Position numbers and translations under genes: made by a program | In this document: positions 40,154-48,441 of the stretch, in pieces | How positions within the stretch are numbered: the stretch's first letter is position 1 | How the letters are laid out: the number at the start of each line of letters is the position of its first letter | Notes under the pieces: model-generated | What the model saw: only the letters and a program-made list of their open reading frames with translations | Database searches by the model: none | Told to the model about the DNA's origin: nothing | DNA from: Gammaproteobacteria bacterium | GTDB taxonomy: Bacteria; Pseudomonadota; Gammaproteobacteria; UBA6429; Thiohalophilaceae | Assembly: GCA_016194635.1 (NCBI GenBank) | Contig: JACQBC010000032.1 | Span: 1 to 64,000, forward strand | DNA length: 64,000 nt | Reading direction: 5' to 3'

Positions 40154-41233
40154 ATGAACATGGCTGTTGCAGTGATAACCCCCTCTATCTTGAGCCGCGT
40201 CTTAGACAACCTAAGCGACGCGGTGCTGTTATTCGACGCCGATTTTCGCTTGCGTTATCTCAATCCCTCGGCGGAGATGTTATTCGGCGGCAGTTCGCGG
40301 CAATTAGTTGGGCTACCGTTAACCGAATTGATCATCAGCCGCGATCCCCTCATGCCGGTGTTGGAAGAATCGCTGCGCAGCGGCCACCCGTTTTCCAAAC
40401 ACGAACAAGCCTTTGAGCTGCTCAACGGCCAAGAGATCACCGCCGATTTCAGCGTCACCATCTTGCACGAAGTCGTCGGCCGACCGGAAATATTATTTGA
40501 ACTCAAGCCCATGGATCGCATCATGCGTATTTCGCGCGAGGAAACCATGGTGTCGCAGCAAGACGCCACCCGTGAATTGTTGCGCGGCCTGGCGCATGAA
40601 ATTAAAAATCCCTTGGGTGGTTTGCGCGGCGCGGCGCAGTTACTCGAAAAACAATTACAAGATGACGAACTCAAAGAATACACCCGGGTGATCATCGACG
40701 AGGCCGATCGGTTACAAAAACTGGTGAATCGTTTGCTTGGTCCCAGCGGCATGCCCAAGTTGCGGCCGTTGAACATCCACGAAGTGTTGGAGTACGTGCG
40801 CAATCTCACCGTCAACCACGAAGGTAGCGATATATTAATCCACCGTGATTACGACCCGAGCATTCCCGACATCATCGGGGATAGTGATTTATTAATCCAG
40901 GCAGTGCTGAACATTGTCAACAACGCGCGCCAGGCGCTGGGCCGGCGCGGCAATATAATTTTGCGCACCCGCGCGCTGCGCAAGTTCACCATCGGCCAGC
41001 AGCAACACCGCCTGGTATTACAAACCCAGATCATCGACGACGGTCCGGGTGTGCCCGCCGAGATCCGCGACAAGATATTTTTCCCGATGATCACCGGGCG
41101 GGCCGAAGGCACCGGCCTGGGGTTGTCGATCGCGCAACGTTTAATTCACCAACACGGGGGCTTGATCGAGTGCGACAGCACACCGGGCAAAACCGTGTTT
41201 TCAATTCACATACCAATTTTAACGCAAGGGTGA
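40154..41233 (+). CDS. glnL: Nitrogen regulation sensor histidine kinase NtrB
   Basis: The 360-residue cytoplasmic kinase/phosphatase controls NtrC phosphorylation in response to nitrogen status through the PII protein. A PAS domain (about 10-120) has VLDNLSDAVLLFDADFRLRYLNPSAE. The H-box LLRGLAHEIKNPLGG puts the phosphorylated His at about 148. The ATPase domain has NIVNNARQAL and GTGLGLSIAQRLI. The ATG with GAAGG upstream gives the standard N-terminus. It is followed 4 bp later by ntrC. Confidence 0.95.
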   Translation: MNMAVAVITPSILSRVLDNLSDAVLLFDADFRLRYLNPSAEMLFGGSSRQLVGLPLTELIISRDPLMPVLEESLRSGHPFSKHEQAFELLNGQEITADFSVTILHEVVGRPEILFELKPMDRIMRISREETMVSQQDATRELLRGLAHEIKNPLGGLRGAAQLLEKQLQDDELKEYTRVIIDEADRLQKLVNRLLGPSGMPKLRPLNIHEVLEYVRNLTVNHEGSDILIHRDYDPSIPDIIGDSDLLIQAVLNIVNNARQALGRRGNIILRTRALRKFTIGQQQHRLVLQTQIIDDGPGVPAEIRDKIFFPMITGRAEGTGLGLSIAQRLIHQHGGLIECDSTPGKTVFSIHIPILTQG

Positions 41234-41237
41234 TGTT

Positions 41238-42641
41238 ATGGGCATGGAAACTGTTTGGATCGTAGATGACGACCGTTCGATACGCTGGGTACTGGAAAAG
41301 GCGCTCAAACAAGCGTTGCTGGAAGTGAAAACCTTTGAAAACGCCGATAGCGCCCTGCGCGCCCTGGATCGCAATTCCCCCGATGTGATCATCACCGATA
41401 TTCGGATGCCGGGCATGGATGGTTTGCAATTGCTGCAACATATCCACGCGCGCGACCCCAGTTTGCCGGTGATCATCACCACCGCCCATTCAGATTTGGA
41501 CAGCGCGGTGTCGGCGTATAAGGGTGGCGCGTTTGAATATTTACCTAAACCCTTTGATGTCGATGAGGCCGTGGCGCTGACACGCCGTGCGATGGATTTA
41601 GCCCAGCGCCGTAATCACGAGCAAGTGCCGGAGGTCGTCGCGGCCACCGAGATCATCGGTGAGGCCCCCTCGATGCAAGAGGTGTTTCGCGCCATTGGGC
41701 GGCTGTCGCGATCCAACATCACGGTATTGATCAACGGTGAATCCGGCACGGGCAAGGAATTGGTGGCCAAGGCCCTGCACAAACACAGTCCGCGCGCCAG
41801 CAAGGCCTTTATTGCGCTGAATATGGCGGCGATCCCGCGCGACCTGCTCGAATCCGAATTGTTCGGCCACGAAAAAGGCGCGTTCACCGGCGCGCAGGGC
41901 GCGCGCGTGGGCCGGTTTGAACAGGCCGACGGCGGCACCCTGTTTCTGGATGAAATCGGTGACATGCCGCAGGAATTGCAAACCCGCTTATTACGCGTGC
42001 TACAAGACGGCACGTTTTACCGCGTCGGCGGACACAGCCCGATCAAGGTCGATGTGCGTATCATCGCCGCGACCCACCAGAATTTAGAAAAACGCGTGCA
42101 AGAAGGGCTGTTTCGCGAAGATTTGTTTCATCGCTTGAACGTGATCCGGATCCATATCCCCCCCCTGCGGGACCGGCAGGAAGATATTTCACTGCTGGGG
42201 CGGTATTTTTTAAGTCATGCGGCGACCGAGTTGAATGTCGAACCCAAATCACTCGACAAAGAAACCGAACAATACCTCACCCGCCTACCCTGGCCGGGCA
42301 ATGTGCGGCAATTAGAAAACACCTGCCGTTGGCTCACGGTCATGTCGCCCGGGCAAGTGATCCATACCGCCGATCTACCCTTAGAATTGCAATCGGATCG
42401 CATCGAAGAAAACAAGACCGGGGATTGGGCCGAGGTGCTGCGCCGCTGGGTCGAACGCCAACTCGCCGCCGGCGATCGTGGCATTTTAGAACGCGTCATG
42501 CCGCAATTTGAACGCGTCATGATCGAAACCGCCCTGCGCAAATCCGGCGGCCGCCGCCAAGACGCCGCCAAATTACTCGGCTGGGGCCGCAACACCCTCA
42601 CCCGCAAGATCAAAGAACTGGGAATGGAAGAACAGGTGTAG
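41238..42641 (+). CDS. glnG: Nitrogen regulation response regulator NtrC
   Basis: The 467-residue sigma54-dependent activator has a receiver domain with phosphorylation site Asp54 (IITDIRMPGMDG). The AAA+ domain has Walker A GESGTGKELVAKALH, the sigma54-contacting GAFTGA loop and a DEIGDMP-type Walker B. A Fis-type helix-turn-helix ends the protein (RRQDAAKLLGWGRNTLTRKIKEL). It should activate glnA and other nitrogen genes, none of which is visible in this window. All key residues are present. Confidence 0.97.
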   Translation: MGMETVWIVDDDRSIRWVLEKALKQALLEVKTFENADSALRALDRNSPDVIITDIRMPGMDGLQLLQHIHARDPSLPVIITTAHSDLDSAVSAYKGGAFEYLPKPFDVDEAVALTRRAMDLAQRRNHEQVPEVVAATEIIGEAPSMQEVFRAIGRLSRSNITVLINGESGTGKELVAKALHKHSPRASKAFIALNMAAIPRDLLESELFGHEKGAFTGAQGARVGRFEQADGGTLFLDEIGDMPQELQTRLLRVLQDGTFYRVGGHSPIKVDVRIIAATHQNLEKRVQEGLFREDLFHRLNVIRIHIPPLRDRQEDISLLGRYFLSHAATELNVEPKSLDKETEQYLTRLPWPGNVRQLENTCRWLTVMSPGQVIHTADLPLELQSDRIEENKTGDWAEVLRRWVERQLAAGDRGILERVMPQFERVMIETALRKSGGRRQDAAKLLGWGRNTLTRKIKELGMEEQV

Positions 42642-42753
42642 CGAGAGCCGCACGCGCAAAAAAACTCGGCGGCATTTCAACGTCGGGCTTGCCCAACGTA
42701 CAATGCTGTGAAATTATTGGATCTCCAATATTCGTAAATTAGGCTTTGTAACC

Positions 42754-43221
42754 ATGCGCATGCAAGCCCTTGAGCTTAAGATCCCACCCCCCGCGGTTGC
42801 CGCGCTGATCGCAGTGGCCATGTGGGGGGTCGCGTTGATAACCCCGTTGCTTGAAATCCCCACATTGGTTCGTGTCGTGGCGGCGGCAAGCCTTGCCTTG
42901 GCCGGTGTCGTCGTCAGCCTCGCGGGGGTGGTCGCGTTCCGGCGCGCGCGCACAACGGTTAACCCCATGAAGCCCGAAACAGCCTCTGCGTTAGTGTGCA
43001 CCGGTGTTTACAAAATCACTCGAAATCCCATGTACGTCGGGTTACTCTTGCTGTTGATCGCCTGGGCGGTGTTCCGCTCCTCGGCCTGGGCCTTGCTTGG
43101 CCCCGTGGTGTTCGTGCTTTACATCAACCGGTTCCAAATCGCAGCGGAAGAAAGAGTGCTCGCGACCCTGTTCGGCACCGGCTACACCGATTACAAGGCA
43201 CGCGTCCGCCGCTGGTTGTAA
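42754..43221 (+). CDS. Isoprenylcysteine carboxyl methyltransferase-like membrane protein
   Basis: The 155-residue integral membrane protein has four helices and a C-terminal cofactor-binding region RNPMYVGLLLLLIAW ... FQIAAEERVLATLFGTGYTDYKARVRRWL, the conserved signature of ICMT/PEMT-like bacterial methyltransferases. TVNPMKPETASALVCTGVYKITRNPMY is also typical. Bacterial substrates are mostly unknown. It appears monocistronic. Confidence 0.87.
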   Translation: MRMQALELKIPPPAVAALIAVAMWGVALITPLLEIPTLVRVVAAASLALAGVVVSLAGVVAFRRARTTVNPMKPETASALVCTGVYKITRNPMYVGLLLLLIAWAVFRSSAWALLGPVVFVLYINRFQIAAEERVLATLFGTGYTDYKARVRRWL

Positions 43222-43248
43222 GGCCCAACCCTCGCGCCAAGCGAGCTG

Positions 43249-43500
43249 CTAATTCATCAGCCTCGACCCGCATTTGGAACAAAACGCCCGGATGACGCCG
43301 TGCCCAGGGACCTGCCGGTATTCCTTCAAGAGCTCCTCACCCTTGATAAATCGAAGCGTCGCGCCGCGCGCGAATACCTGGGTCGCAAACGCCGCGCCGT
43401 GTGACTTACGGCACTGCGAGCAATGGCAGTTGTATATCTTGCCGGGGATTTCCTCCACTTCGTATTCAATCGCGCCGCATAGGCAGCTTCCGTTTATCAT
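43249..43500 (-). CDS. GFA-family (glutathione-dependent formaldehyde-activating-like) protein, C-terminally short
   Basis: The 83-residue product has zinc-ligand cysteines in SCLCGAIEYEV, YNCHCSQCRKSHGAAFAT and FCSKCGSRL, as expected for the GFA fold. GFA proteins are usually about 115-140 residues; this one stops right after CSKCGSRLMN, so the final strands are missing and the gene is probably truncated. The frame extends upstream to 43599, but the ATG at 43500 opens the conserved SCLCG strand. GFA members are not proven formaldehyde enzymes in general. Confidence 0.7.
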   Translation of the reverse strand: MINGSCLCGAIEYEVEEIPGKIYNCHCSQCRKSHGAAFATQVFARGATLRFIKGEELLKEYRQVPGHGVIRAFCSKCGSRLMN

Positions 43501-43806
43501 CGTCGGTCTCCGTTTTAATTTTGTCGTATATCGTTTTATTATTCCATTGCTAAATAGCAAGTAGTGCTGAAAACTTTGGTCGGTGAGAGAGGCCGCCATG
43601 CTGCTGCAGCTCGCCTCAGTTCAATCGGACTGGGTTGCACTTACAAGTTGAATTCAGCAAATCTTGCAGTGGTGAATAACGAGGCTATGGGAAAATTAAT
43701 TTTTAGATTTCTTAAAATAGCGAAATAGGGATTTTCTTATGTTGCAAGGTAGCGATTCACGGGACAGTGTCGCTAGCGCACTGCTGCACGTGAGCCGGTT
43801 GTTGGG
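43501..43806. other. Intergenic region without a recognisable gene
   Basis: AT-rich, with no coding frame that looks real. A stretch near 43712 (AAAATAGCGAAATAGGGATT) has a look-alike near 46126 (AAAATAGCGAAAGGCGGGTT), about 2.4 kb away; the shared block is too short to interpret. Confidence 0.4.
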
Positions 43807-44355
43807 TTAGGTAATCGATTCGACTTTTCCATCCAGGCCCATGAGCAATAGCTCGACCTCTAGGTTCGGGTGCTGGATCTTGATTAATTCGGCCAGCGCA
43901 CGCAGTTTCTCGCTGTGAATGTTTTTCTCCTTCACCGGGTCCTTGGCAAAGTCTTCGCCCAGGATAACCCTATAAGCACCGCAATCTCGATGATCCATGA
44001 CGATTATTTTATGGATGTGGTGCAGATCAACGGCCAGGTTGACGTGATCCCAAAAAGTCTTGTTCCAGGCCGGATATTTATCGGTGATAGCTCCTAACGC
44101 GGCCCCGGCCAACACAATATGGTCGTATTTGTCTCGCAGTCCGCGCTCGGTCATGTAGTGCTCGATGTTATCCATTAGGCGAAAGTCCATGCAGCTCAAC
44201 AACAGCGCGTCCGTGCTGCCTGTCGCATTCGCAATGTCGATGTGCAGCATTGGCGCGATCAGGAAAGCGCCGCCGCCCAGTATCGCGACCTGCAAGAAGT
44301 TGCGCCGTGATGATTCAGTGAACCGGATATCGTTGATGGGTTTTTTTTCTTTCAT
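43807..44355 (-). CDS. Tat-exported beta-carbonic-anhydrase-like protein
   Basis: The 182-residue product begins with a twin-arginine signal (SRRNFLQVAILGGGAFL). The mature part has SCMDFRL (C-x-D-x-R) and MDHRDCGAYR (His and Cys ligands), the zinc-binding residues of beta-carbonic anhydrases. The spacing fits the subgroup sometimes described as a putative carbonic anhydrase. If active it would hydrate CO2 in the periplasm. AAGGAG upstream of the ATG supports the start. It is shorter than classical beta enzymes, and activity is not assured. Confidence 0.72.
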   Translation of the reverse strand: MKEKKPINDIRFTESSRRNFLQVAILGGGAFLIAPMLHIDIANATGSTDALLLSCMDFRLMDNIEHYMTERGLRDKYDHIVLAGAALGAITDKYPAWNKTFWDHVNLAVDLHHIHKIIVMDHRDCGAYRVILGEDFAKDPVKEKNIHSEKLRALAELIKIQHPNLEVELLLMGLDGKVESIT

Positions 44356-44643
44356 TGTATTTCTCCTTTTCTCGCTGTGGAAGGCGCTGACAAAAATGAG
44401 AACAATGTTGAATAATGAAAAATGTCGCGAATAAATCCCTGTTAAAAATGCTTAATACCACAAAAACGGAGTCTTCAAAGTGTAGTCAAACCTTTCCAAT
44501 AAAAAAGGGACAATCATATTAGGGCTATCCCCTGAATAAAGCTTGATCGAGCGTGTTAGCCCTACCTGATGATGGATCATGGTGAATTACGTGCGCTTCC
44601 TTTTAGCCAGCTTTGACTGCGCGGTCACGTGGGTAGTACAACA

Positions 44644-44953
44644 TTACACCCAATGCTGCAAAACCCGCACATCGTTCAAGATATTTTTGGTTAAAACCAG
44701 GTAATCTTTCTTGATCGGGCCTTCGGGAAAGTACCGCAGGGGTGTTACGTCTTTTTGTTGCAATAATGTGTCGCGTGATTCTTTCGGCAATTTTATCGCG
44801 AAGCCGGCGGGTGTGAGCGAGATGCAAATTTTCCGTCGGCGTAAAGCGCGGCGCCGCTAAAGAAATGCTTGCATTCCGGCGGGATATGCAAAATCTTCCT
44901 GTGGTGATCTCCCGCATAAGGGTGGTTAATTGTTCAAGATATTTCTGCGCCAT
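44644..44953 (-). pseudogene. Frameshifted TfoX N-terminal-domain protein
   Basis: Read on the minus strand, the ATG at 44951-44953 begins MAQKYLEQLTTLMREIT in one frame. The rest of the domain continues in the +2 frame: ECKHFFSGAALYADGKIC, SLTPAGFAIKLPKESRDTLL, PLRYFPEGPIKKDYLVL, ending at TAA (44644-44646). Both parts together reconstruct a normal TfoX-N-like protein of about 100 residues. One frameshift in about 44875-44905 separates them. This is either a decayed gene or a sequencing error. Confidence 0.75.
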
Positions 44954-45068
44954 GAGTCAGTTTTTCGAGTTACATGGACATGAGGTTGGCTGCGGTGTGG
45001 TTTATCAAATGTATTCACCCACCCCCCATGTCAGAAAGAAGCGAGTCCGGCGACGGCTCACATTGCAT

Positions 45069-46016
45069 TCAGCGTTTACCCTGCCTTGCAAGCATGGACG
45101 CACCAAAAGACAGGTAGTCGTTGGCGCATTGCCGCGGCTGCTCAAACATGGGCACATGACCGGCGTTCGGCATAAACACCACCTTGGAGTTAGGGAGCCG
45201 CTTGCTCAGAACATTGGCGGTTTCGGCGTCAATGACGCGGTCCTGCTTTCCGAACACCACCAGGGTTGGGATCGGCATGCCGTGGATCTGATCCTCGACC
45301 GAATAATCAATAATCTTCTGGAAGATACGTTCTTCCAGGACGGCATTCTGAATACGTTCCTGGGCCAGAACCTTTAGCATCGGCGCGGGGATAAAAGGAG
45401 GCTTGCACATTCCAAGTGCCATTACCTGCGCAAATTCTTGTACATTCCTGGCAATCAAGGGGTTGCGGCCAGATCTCGTTATTAGGTTCACTATGTCAGG
45501 CTTGAACGAGTTCTTGGCCACGGCGGGACTCAACAGCCAAAGACTATGCACTTCGGTGGGATACAGCGCGGCGTACAACAAAGCGATCTGGCCACCCATT
45601 GAATTGCCGCCCAGATGAAGGCGCCCCAGGTTTAACGCCTGCGATAACGCTCGTAACCATTCCACTTGGGCAGGGGGCAAATAATCGGCGTGAGGCGGGC
45701 GCGCCGATTCGCCAAACCCAATAATGTCCGGAATGATCACCCGGTAACGCCGGACAAAAAAACGCGAAACCCGCGTGTAGCTATCTTTGTTGCCACCAAA
45801 ACCGTGCAGCAACAACAGCGACTCGCCTTGACCACCCTCCAGGTAGACATAGCGCAACCCATCGGGGAGGGTGATTTCTTTGCGCACGAGTCCCGACTGT
45901 TTACGCGTTGCAGTAAGCGCCGCGGTTACCGCGCGTGCGGGCGCGAGATAGATGAACGCGATCAGCGCTGTACTCACCATAAAAACAAACGCTGCGCTGT
46001 AAAGAACGATCGTCAT
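45069..46016 (-). CDS. Membrane-anchored alpha/beta hydrolase
   Basis: The 315-residue product has an N-terminal membrane segment (VLYSAAFVFMVSTALIAFIYLA). The fold has oxyanion strand LLLLHGFGGNKDSY, nucleophile elbow LGGNSMGGQIA (Ser in GNSMG), acid GKQDRVID and His NAGHVPMFE. These features resemble meta-cleavage-product hydrolases and esterases of the MhpC/LipG group. The substrate is not clear. It is probably an envelope-facing enzyme. Confidence 0.88.
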   Translation of the reverse strand: MTIVLYSAAFVFMVSTALIAFIYLAPARAVTAALTATRKQSGLVRKEITLPDGLRYVYLEGGQGESLLLLHGFGGNKDSYTRVSRFFVRRYRVIIPDIIGFGESARPPHADYLPPAQVEWLRALSQALNLGRLHLGGNSMGGQIALLYAALYPTEVHSLWLLSPAVAKNSFKPDIVNLITRSGRNPLIARNVQEFAQVMALGMCKPPFIPAPMLKVLAQERIQNAVLEERIFQKIIDYSVEDQIHGMPIPTLVVFGKQDRVIDAETANVLSKRLPNSKVVFMPNAGHVPMFEQPRQCANDYLSFGASMLARQGKR

Positions 46017-46496
46017 AATCCTCTTTGACTCAAATATGCCAGGAAACCTAGCCGGCTGTAAGAAAACCCGATTTCCAATTATTTGGAATCTTCAATTCGC
46101 TGAATTTAGTATATAAATATTTCTCCAAAATAGCGAAAGGCGGGTTTTTCTACAATTCCAACGGAGCTGAGCCGCGTCGCGGTTTTGCGCCGTCCTGCCC
46201 GACAACCAGCTTAGGCCGCATGTATTCCCGCGACAACCGTCAGGTGAACTCATGTTCAGTTCAGAAAGATCCCCAATGATATTTTCGGTGTCACGTTGGC
46301 CGCGTTGCCGGCGGCGGTGCGGCTACGACTTGTTCGCCGAAGAGTTGCGTTTCGGCGATGATGGCCAGGGGTGGATCGGTCAAGAGCAGACCTTGATCCG
46401 TATCTGTAATCGCCTGTTTCGCCTGGCTATCTCGGTGTCGCTATGCTATGTTTCCCACGGGATAATTACATTTCTGTATCGGGGGGAGCTTTAGCA
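46017..46496. other. Intergenic region upstream of the lysozyme cassette, with one copy of a 13-bp repeat
   Basis: The 480-bp stretch has no convincing gene; a frame at 46252-46494 has biased composition and no ribosome-binding site. GCGACAACCGTCA occurs at 46230-46242 and again at 47867-47879, on either side of the lysozyme/partner pair. Confidence 0.5.
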
Positions 46497-47114
46497 ATGC
46501 CGCTTAAAAAGGAAGTAAAAGACGCTGTCATACCAAAAATCGAGGAATATGAAGGAAGGGTTAATCATTTGTACCTTGACACCGTCAGCAGGGTAACAGT
46601 TGGGGTTGGGCACCTTGTTCTAAACCGGGTAGCCATGGGAATGATAATATTATATAAAAATAAAACCAAGAATTCTCTACCGACGATCCTGGCAACGCTG
46701 GCTGAAAAGCAGAATGAATATGACAGTATCGCAAAACAAAAGAAAGGCTACAAATCTTCCTGGTACAAACAACATACCACGCTTGTTATGCAAGACACGG
46801 ATATTAATTCGCAGCGTGATCAGCACATGGACTCTTTTTACAAAGATTTGTCCAACATTTACAAAAAATCCAAAGGCTACACGGCAGACTTTGACAATCT
46901 AGCCGATAAGGTACAAATTGCGTTGTTCGATATGATTTTTAATCTTGGTGCGGACAAAATTGTCAACACCTTTACCGAATTCGACAAGCACATTAAAGCA
47001 GGCGCCTGGTCAAAAGCGGCTGACGCATCCAATAGATCCCAGGTAAGCGATGAGCGCAACAAATATGTAAAAGACCTGTTGCAATCCGTCGCTAAAGAGG
47101 ATGCAAAAAAATGA
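46497..47114 (+). CDS. GH24 (T4-type) lysozyme-like protein, putative effector
   Basis: The 205-residue protein has an N-terminal region IPKIEEYEGRVNHLYLDTVSRVTVGVGHL, the GH24/pesticin-type catalytic core: Glu (EEYEG), Asp (YLD) and Thr (VTVGVGH). The remaining helical part has KVQIALFDMIFNLGADKI, as in phage-like muramidases. There is no signal peptide, as in T6SS- or phage-delivered lysozymes. GGGGGGAG lies 9 nt before the preferred ATG. The stop overlaps the start of the secreted partner gene (ATGA). Confidence 0.85.
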   Translation: MPLKKEVKDAVIPKIEEYEGRVNHLYLDTVSRVTVGVGHLVLNRVAMGMIILYKNKTKNSLPTILATLAEKQNEYDSIAKQKKGYKSSWYKQHTTLVMQDTDINSQRDQHMDSFYKDLSNIYKKSKGYTADFDNLADKVQIALFDMIFNLGADKIVNTFTEFDKHIKAGAWSKAADASNRSQVSDERNKYVKDLLQSVAKEDAKK

Positions 47115-47788
47115 ATATCCGGTTGTTTCTTATCAGTATCTGTCTGACCACGGGCGGCCCGGCGTTGGGCGGCGGCGCCCTACAGCCCTATTTCAATACA
47201 CAGCAATTTACTGGCCTGGCCTCAGATCAGGTCATGAAATACGATGATACGTTGCTGGATTATGATTTGGATAACGCCAATCACAAAAATATCCACTTTC
47301 GGACCTGCCGGCAAGTCGAGGCAACACGCGATAAAGACATCCTTGCGTCGCAGTATAGTTTATTTAAATTGCTCAAGACTAACTGCCTGGCACTCGAACG
47401 TTTCACACGCGCCAGGCCGGCGAGCCAGGGTTTCCTTCCTGACAGGCTAACCAAAAAATGGATCGACGCGCTGCCGGCCACCGCGGTACCGCGCATGAAC
47501 GACGAAGATCTCCGCCGCCGCAACGGCAAACGGCTGTCACGGTATGAATCACAACTTCGCGTAGTCTTGGCGGATGACGGCACGGCAAATGTGACAACAA
47601 AAACCGACCAGCTAACCTACGTCATCATGGCGCGCGCTGATTTTGATGGCGATGGCATCGAGGATATGTTATTGCGCATTGACTGGCGCGCCCTGCGGGC
47701 CTTCGGCAAGGGTACCGATTTGGTTATGATCACAAAAACGGCGGCGCAATCCCCCGTGCAATTACAATGGCGTGCCGGTGTCGACTGA
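47111..47788 (+). CDS. Secreted partner of the GH24 lysozyme (putative immunity protein)
   Basis: The 225-residue protein has a signal peptide (MNIRLFLISICLTTGGPALG). A calcium-binding-like loop lies near residue 178 (DFDGDGIEDMLLRIDW). The rest is not recognised. Translational coupling to a lysozyme that lacks a signal, plus export of this protein, is what one expects of a periplasmic immunity protein protecting peptidoglycan. Function is inferred only from context. Confidence 0.6.
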   Translation: MNIRLFLISICLTTGGPALGGGALQPYFNTQQFTGLASDQVMKYDDTLLDYDLDNANHKNIHFRTCRQVEATRDKDILASQYSLFKLLKTNCLALERFTRARPASQGFLPDRLTKKWIDALPATAVPRMNDEDLRRRNGKRLSRYESQLRVVLADDGTANVTTKTDQLTYVIMARADFDGDGIEDMLLRIDWRALRAFGKGTDLVMITKTAAQSPVQLQWRAGVD

Positions 47789-47866
47789 ACCCCCCCAATC
47801 GCGCAGACGCCTACCTTAATAACAGCTTAGATTCACGTATAGACCGCAGTTCGCTAATGCATCCCT

Positions 47867-47879
47867 GCGACAACCGTCA
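47867..47879. repeat. 13-bp direct repeat, right copy
   Basis: GCGACAACCGTCA, identical to 46230-46242, so the two copies bracket a 1.6-kb segment holding the lysozyme/partner genes. They could be remnants of an insertion or of a longer duplicated sequence; a few neighbouring bases upstream (CAT-N2-CC) also match. Confidence 0.55.
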
Positions 47880-48034
47880 TTTGTATTGAATCACCCGGTT
47901 CTTGATTGTATCCAATTCGTCCGTCTCCGCTATCTCAAACTGCAAACGGCCAGGGCGCGACAGCAGCAACGCTATTCCTTTTGCGACAACCTGGCCGAGC
48001 GCGAGGCTTTTTGCTCGCCATTTTTTCTATCCGC

Positions 48035-48064
48035 TTGACATGCAGGTATGTGCCTGCCTATACT
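48035..48064 (+). promoter_or_regulatory. Near-consensus sigma70 promoter of the arsR-SRPBCC operon
   Basis: TTGACA (48035-48040) and TATACT (48059-48064) are separated by 18 bp. The spacer is filled by a palindromic operator (next entry), so repressor binding would block RNA polymerase directly. Confidence 0.82.
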
Positions 48065-48088
48065 GTAATCATGCAGGTTTTTACCTGC
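48042..48088. promoter_or_regulatory. Two palindromic operators for the ArsR-type regulator
   Basis: Two copies of GCAGGT-N4-ACCTGC-like palindromes: GCAGGTATGTGCCTGC (48042-48057) and GCAGGTTTTTACCTGC (48073-48088). They share 13 of 16 bases and are spaced 31 bp centre to centre, about three helical turns, on the same face of the DNA. One lies between -35 and -10, the other just downstream of -10. This arrangement fits autorepression by the adjacent ArsR-family protein. Confidence 0.75.
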
Positions 48089-48117
48089 CTTTAAAGTTAT
48101 GCAGCCAGCACATGCCC

Positions 48118-48441
48118 ATGAAAGAAATAGACACCGTGTTCAAGGCCCTGGCCGACCCCAGCCGCCGAAAACTGCTCGACCGCCTGCACGCCAAGAACGG
48201 ACAGACGTTGAGTGAGTTGTGCAAGGGATTGGGCATGGCGCGGCAGTCGGTCACGCAACACCTTGGCTTGCTGGAAGACGCCAATCTGGTTTCTGTCCAG
48301 TGGCAGGGACGGGAAAAGCTGCACTACTTCAACCCGGTTCCAATCCACGAGATTTACGAACGCTGGATTCGGAAATTTGAACAGGAGCGCCTCGACGCGC
48401 TGCATAAACTCAAAATCAACCTTGAAAGGAAACGACCATGA
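48118..48441 (+). CDS. ArsR-family winged-helix repressor
   Basis: The 107-residue regulator has winged-helix signature KALADPSRRKLLDRL...LSELCKGLGMARQSVTQHLGLLEDANLVSVQWQGREKLHYFNP. It lacks the CxC metal-binding motif of the metal-sensing ArsR group, as in regulators paired with SRPBCC proteins. The frame is open to 47902, but the ATGs at 48112/48118 lie after the promoter and operators and fit the family. It overlaps the first SRPBCC gene by four bases. Confidence 0.88.
   Translation: MKEIDTVFKALADPSRRKLLDRLHAKNGQTLSELCKGLGMARQSVTQHLGLLEDANLVSVQWQGREKLHYFNPVPIHEIYERWIRKFEQERLDALHKLKINLERKRP

Noticed and set aside
46252-46494. 80-residue frame upstream of the lysozyme gene
   Set aside because: Arg/Cys-rich shadow composition, no ribosome-binding site, and no family resemblance.
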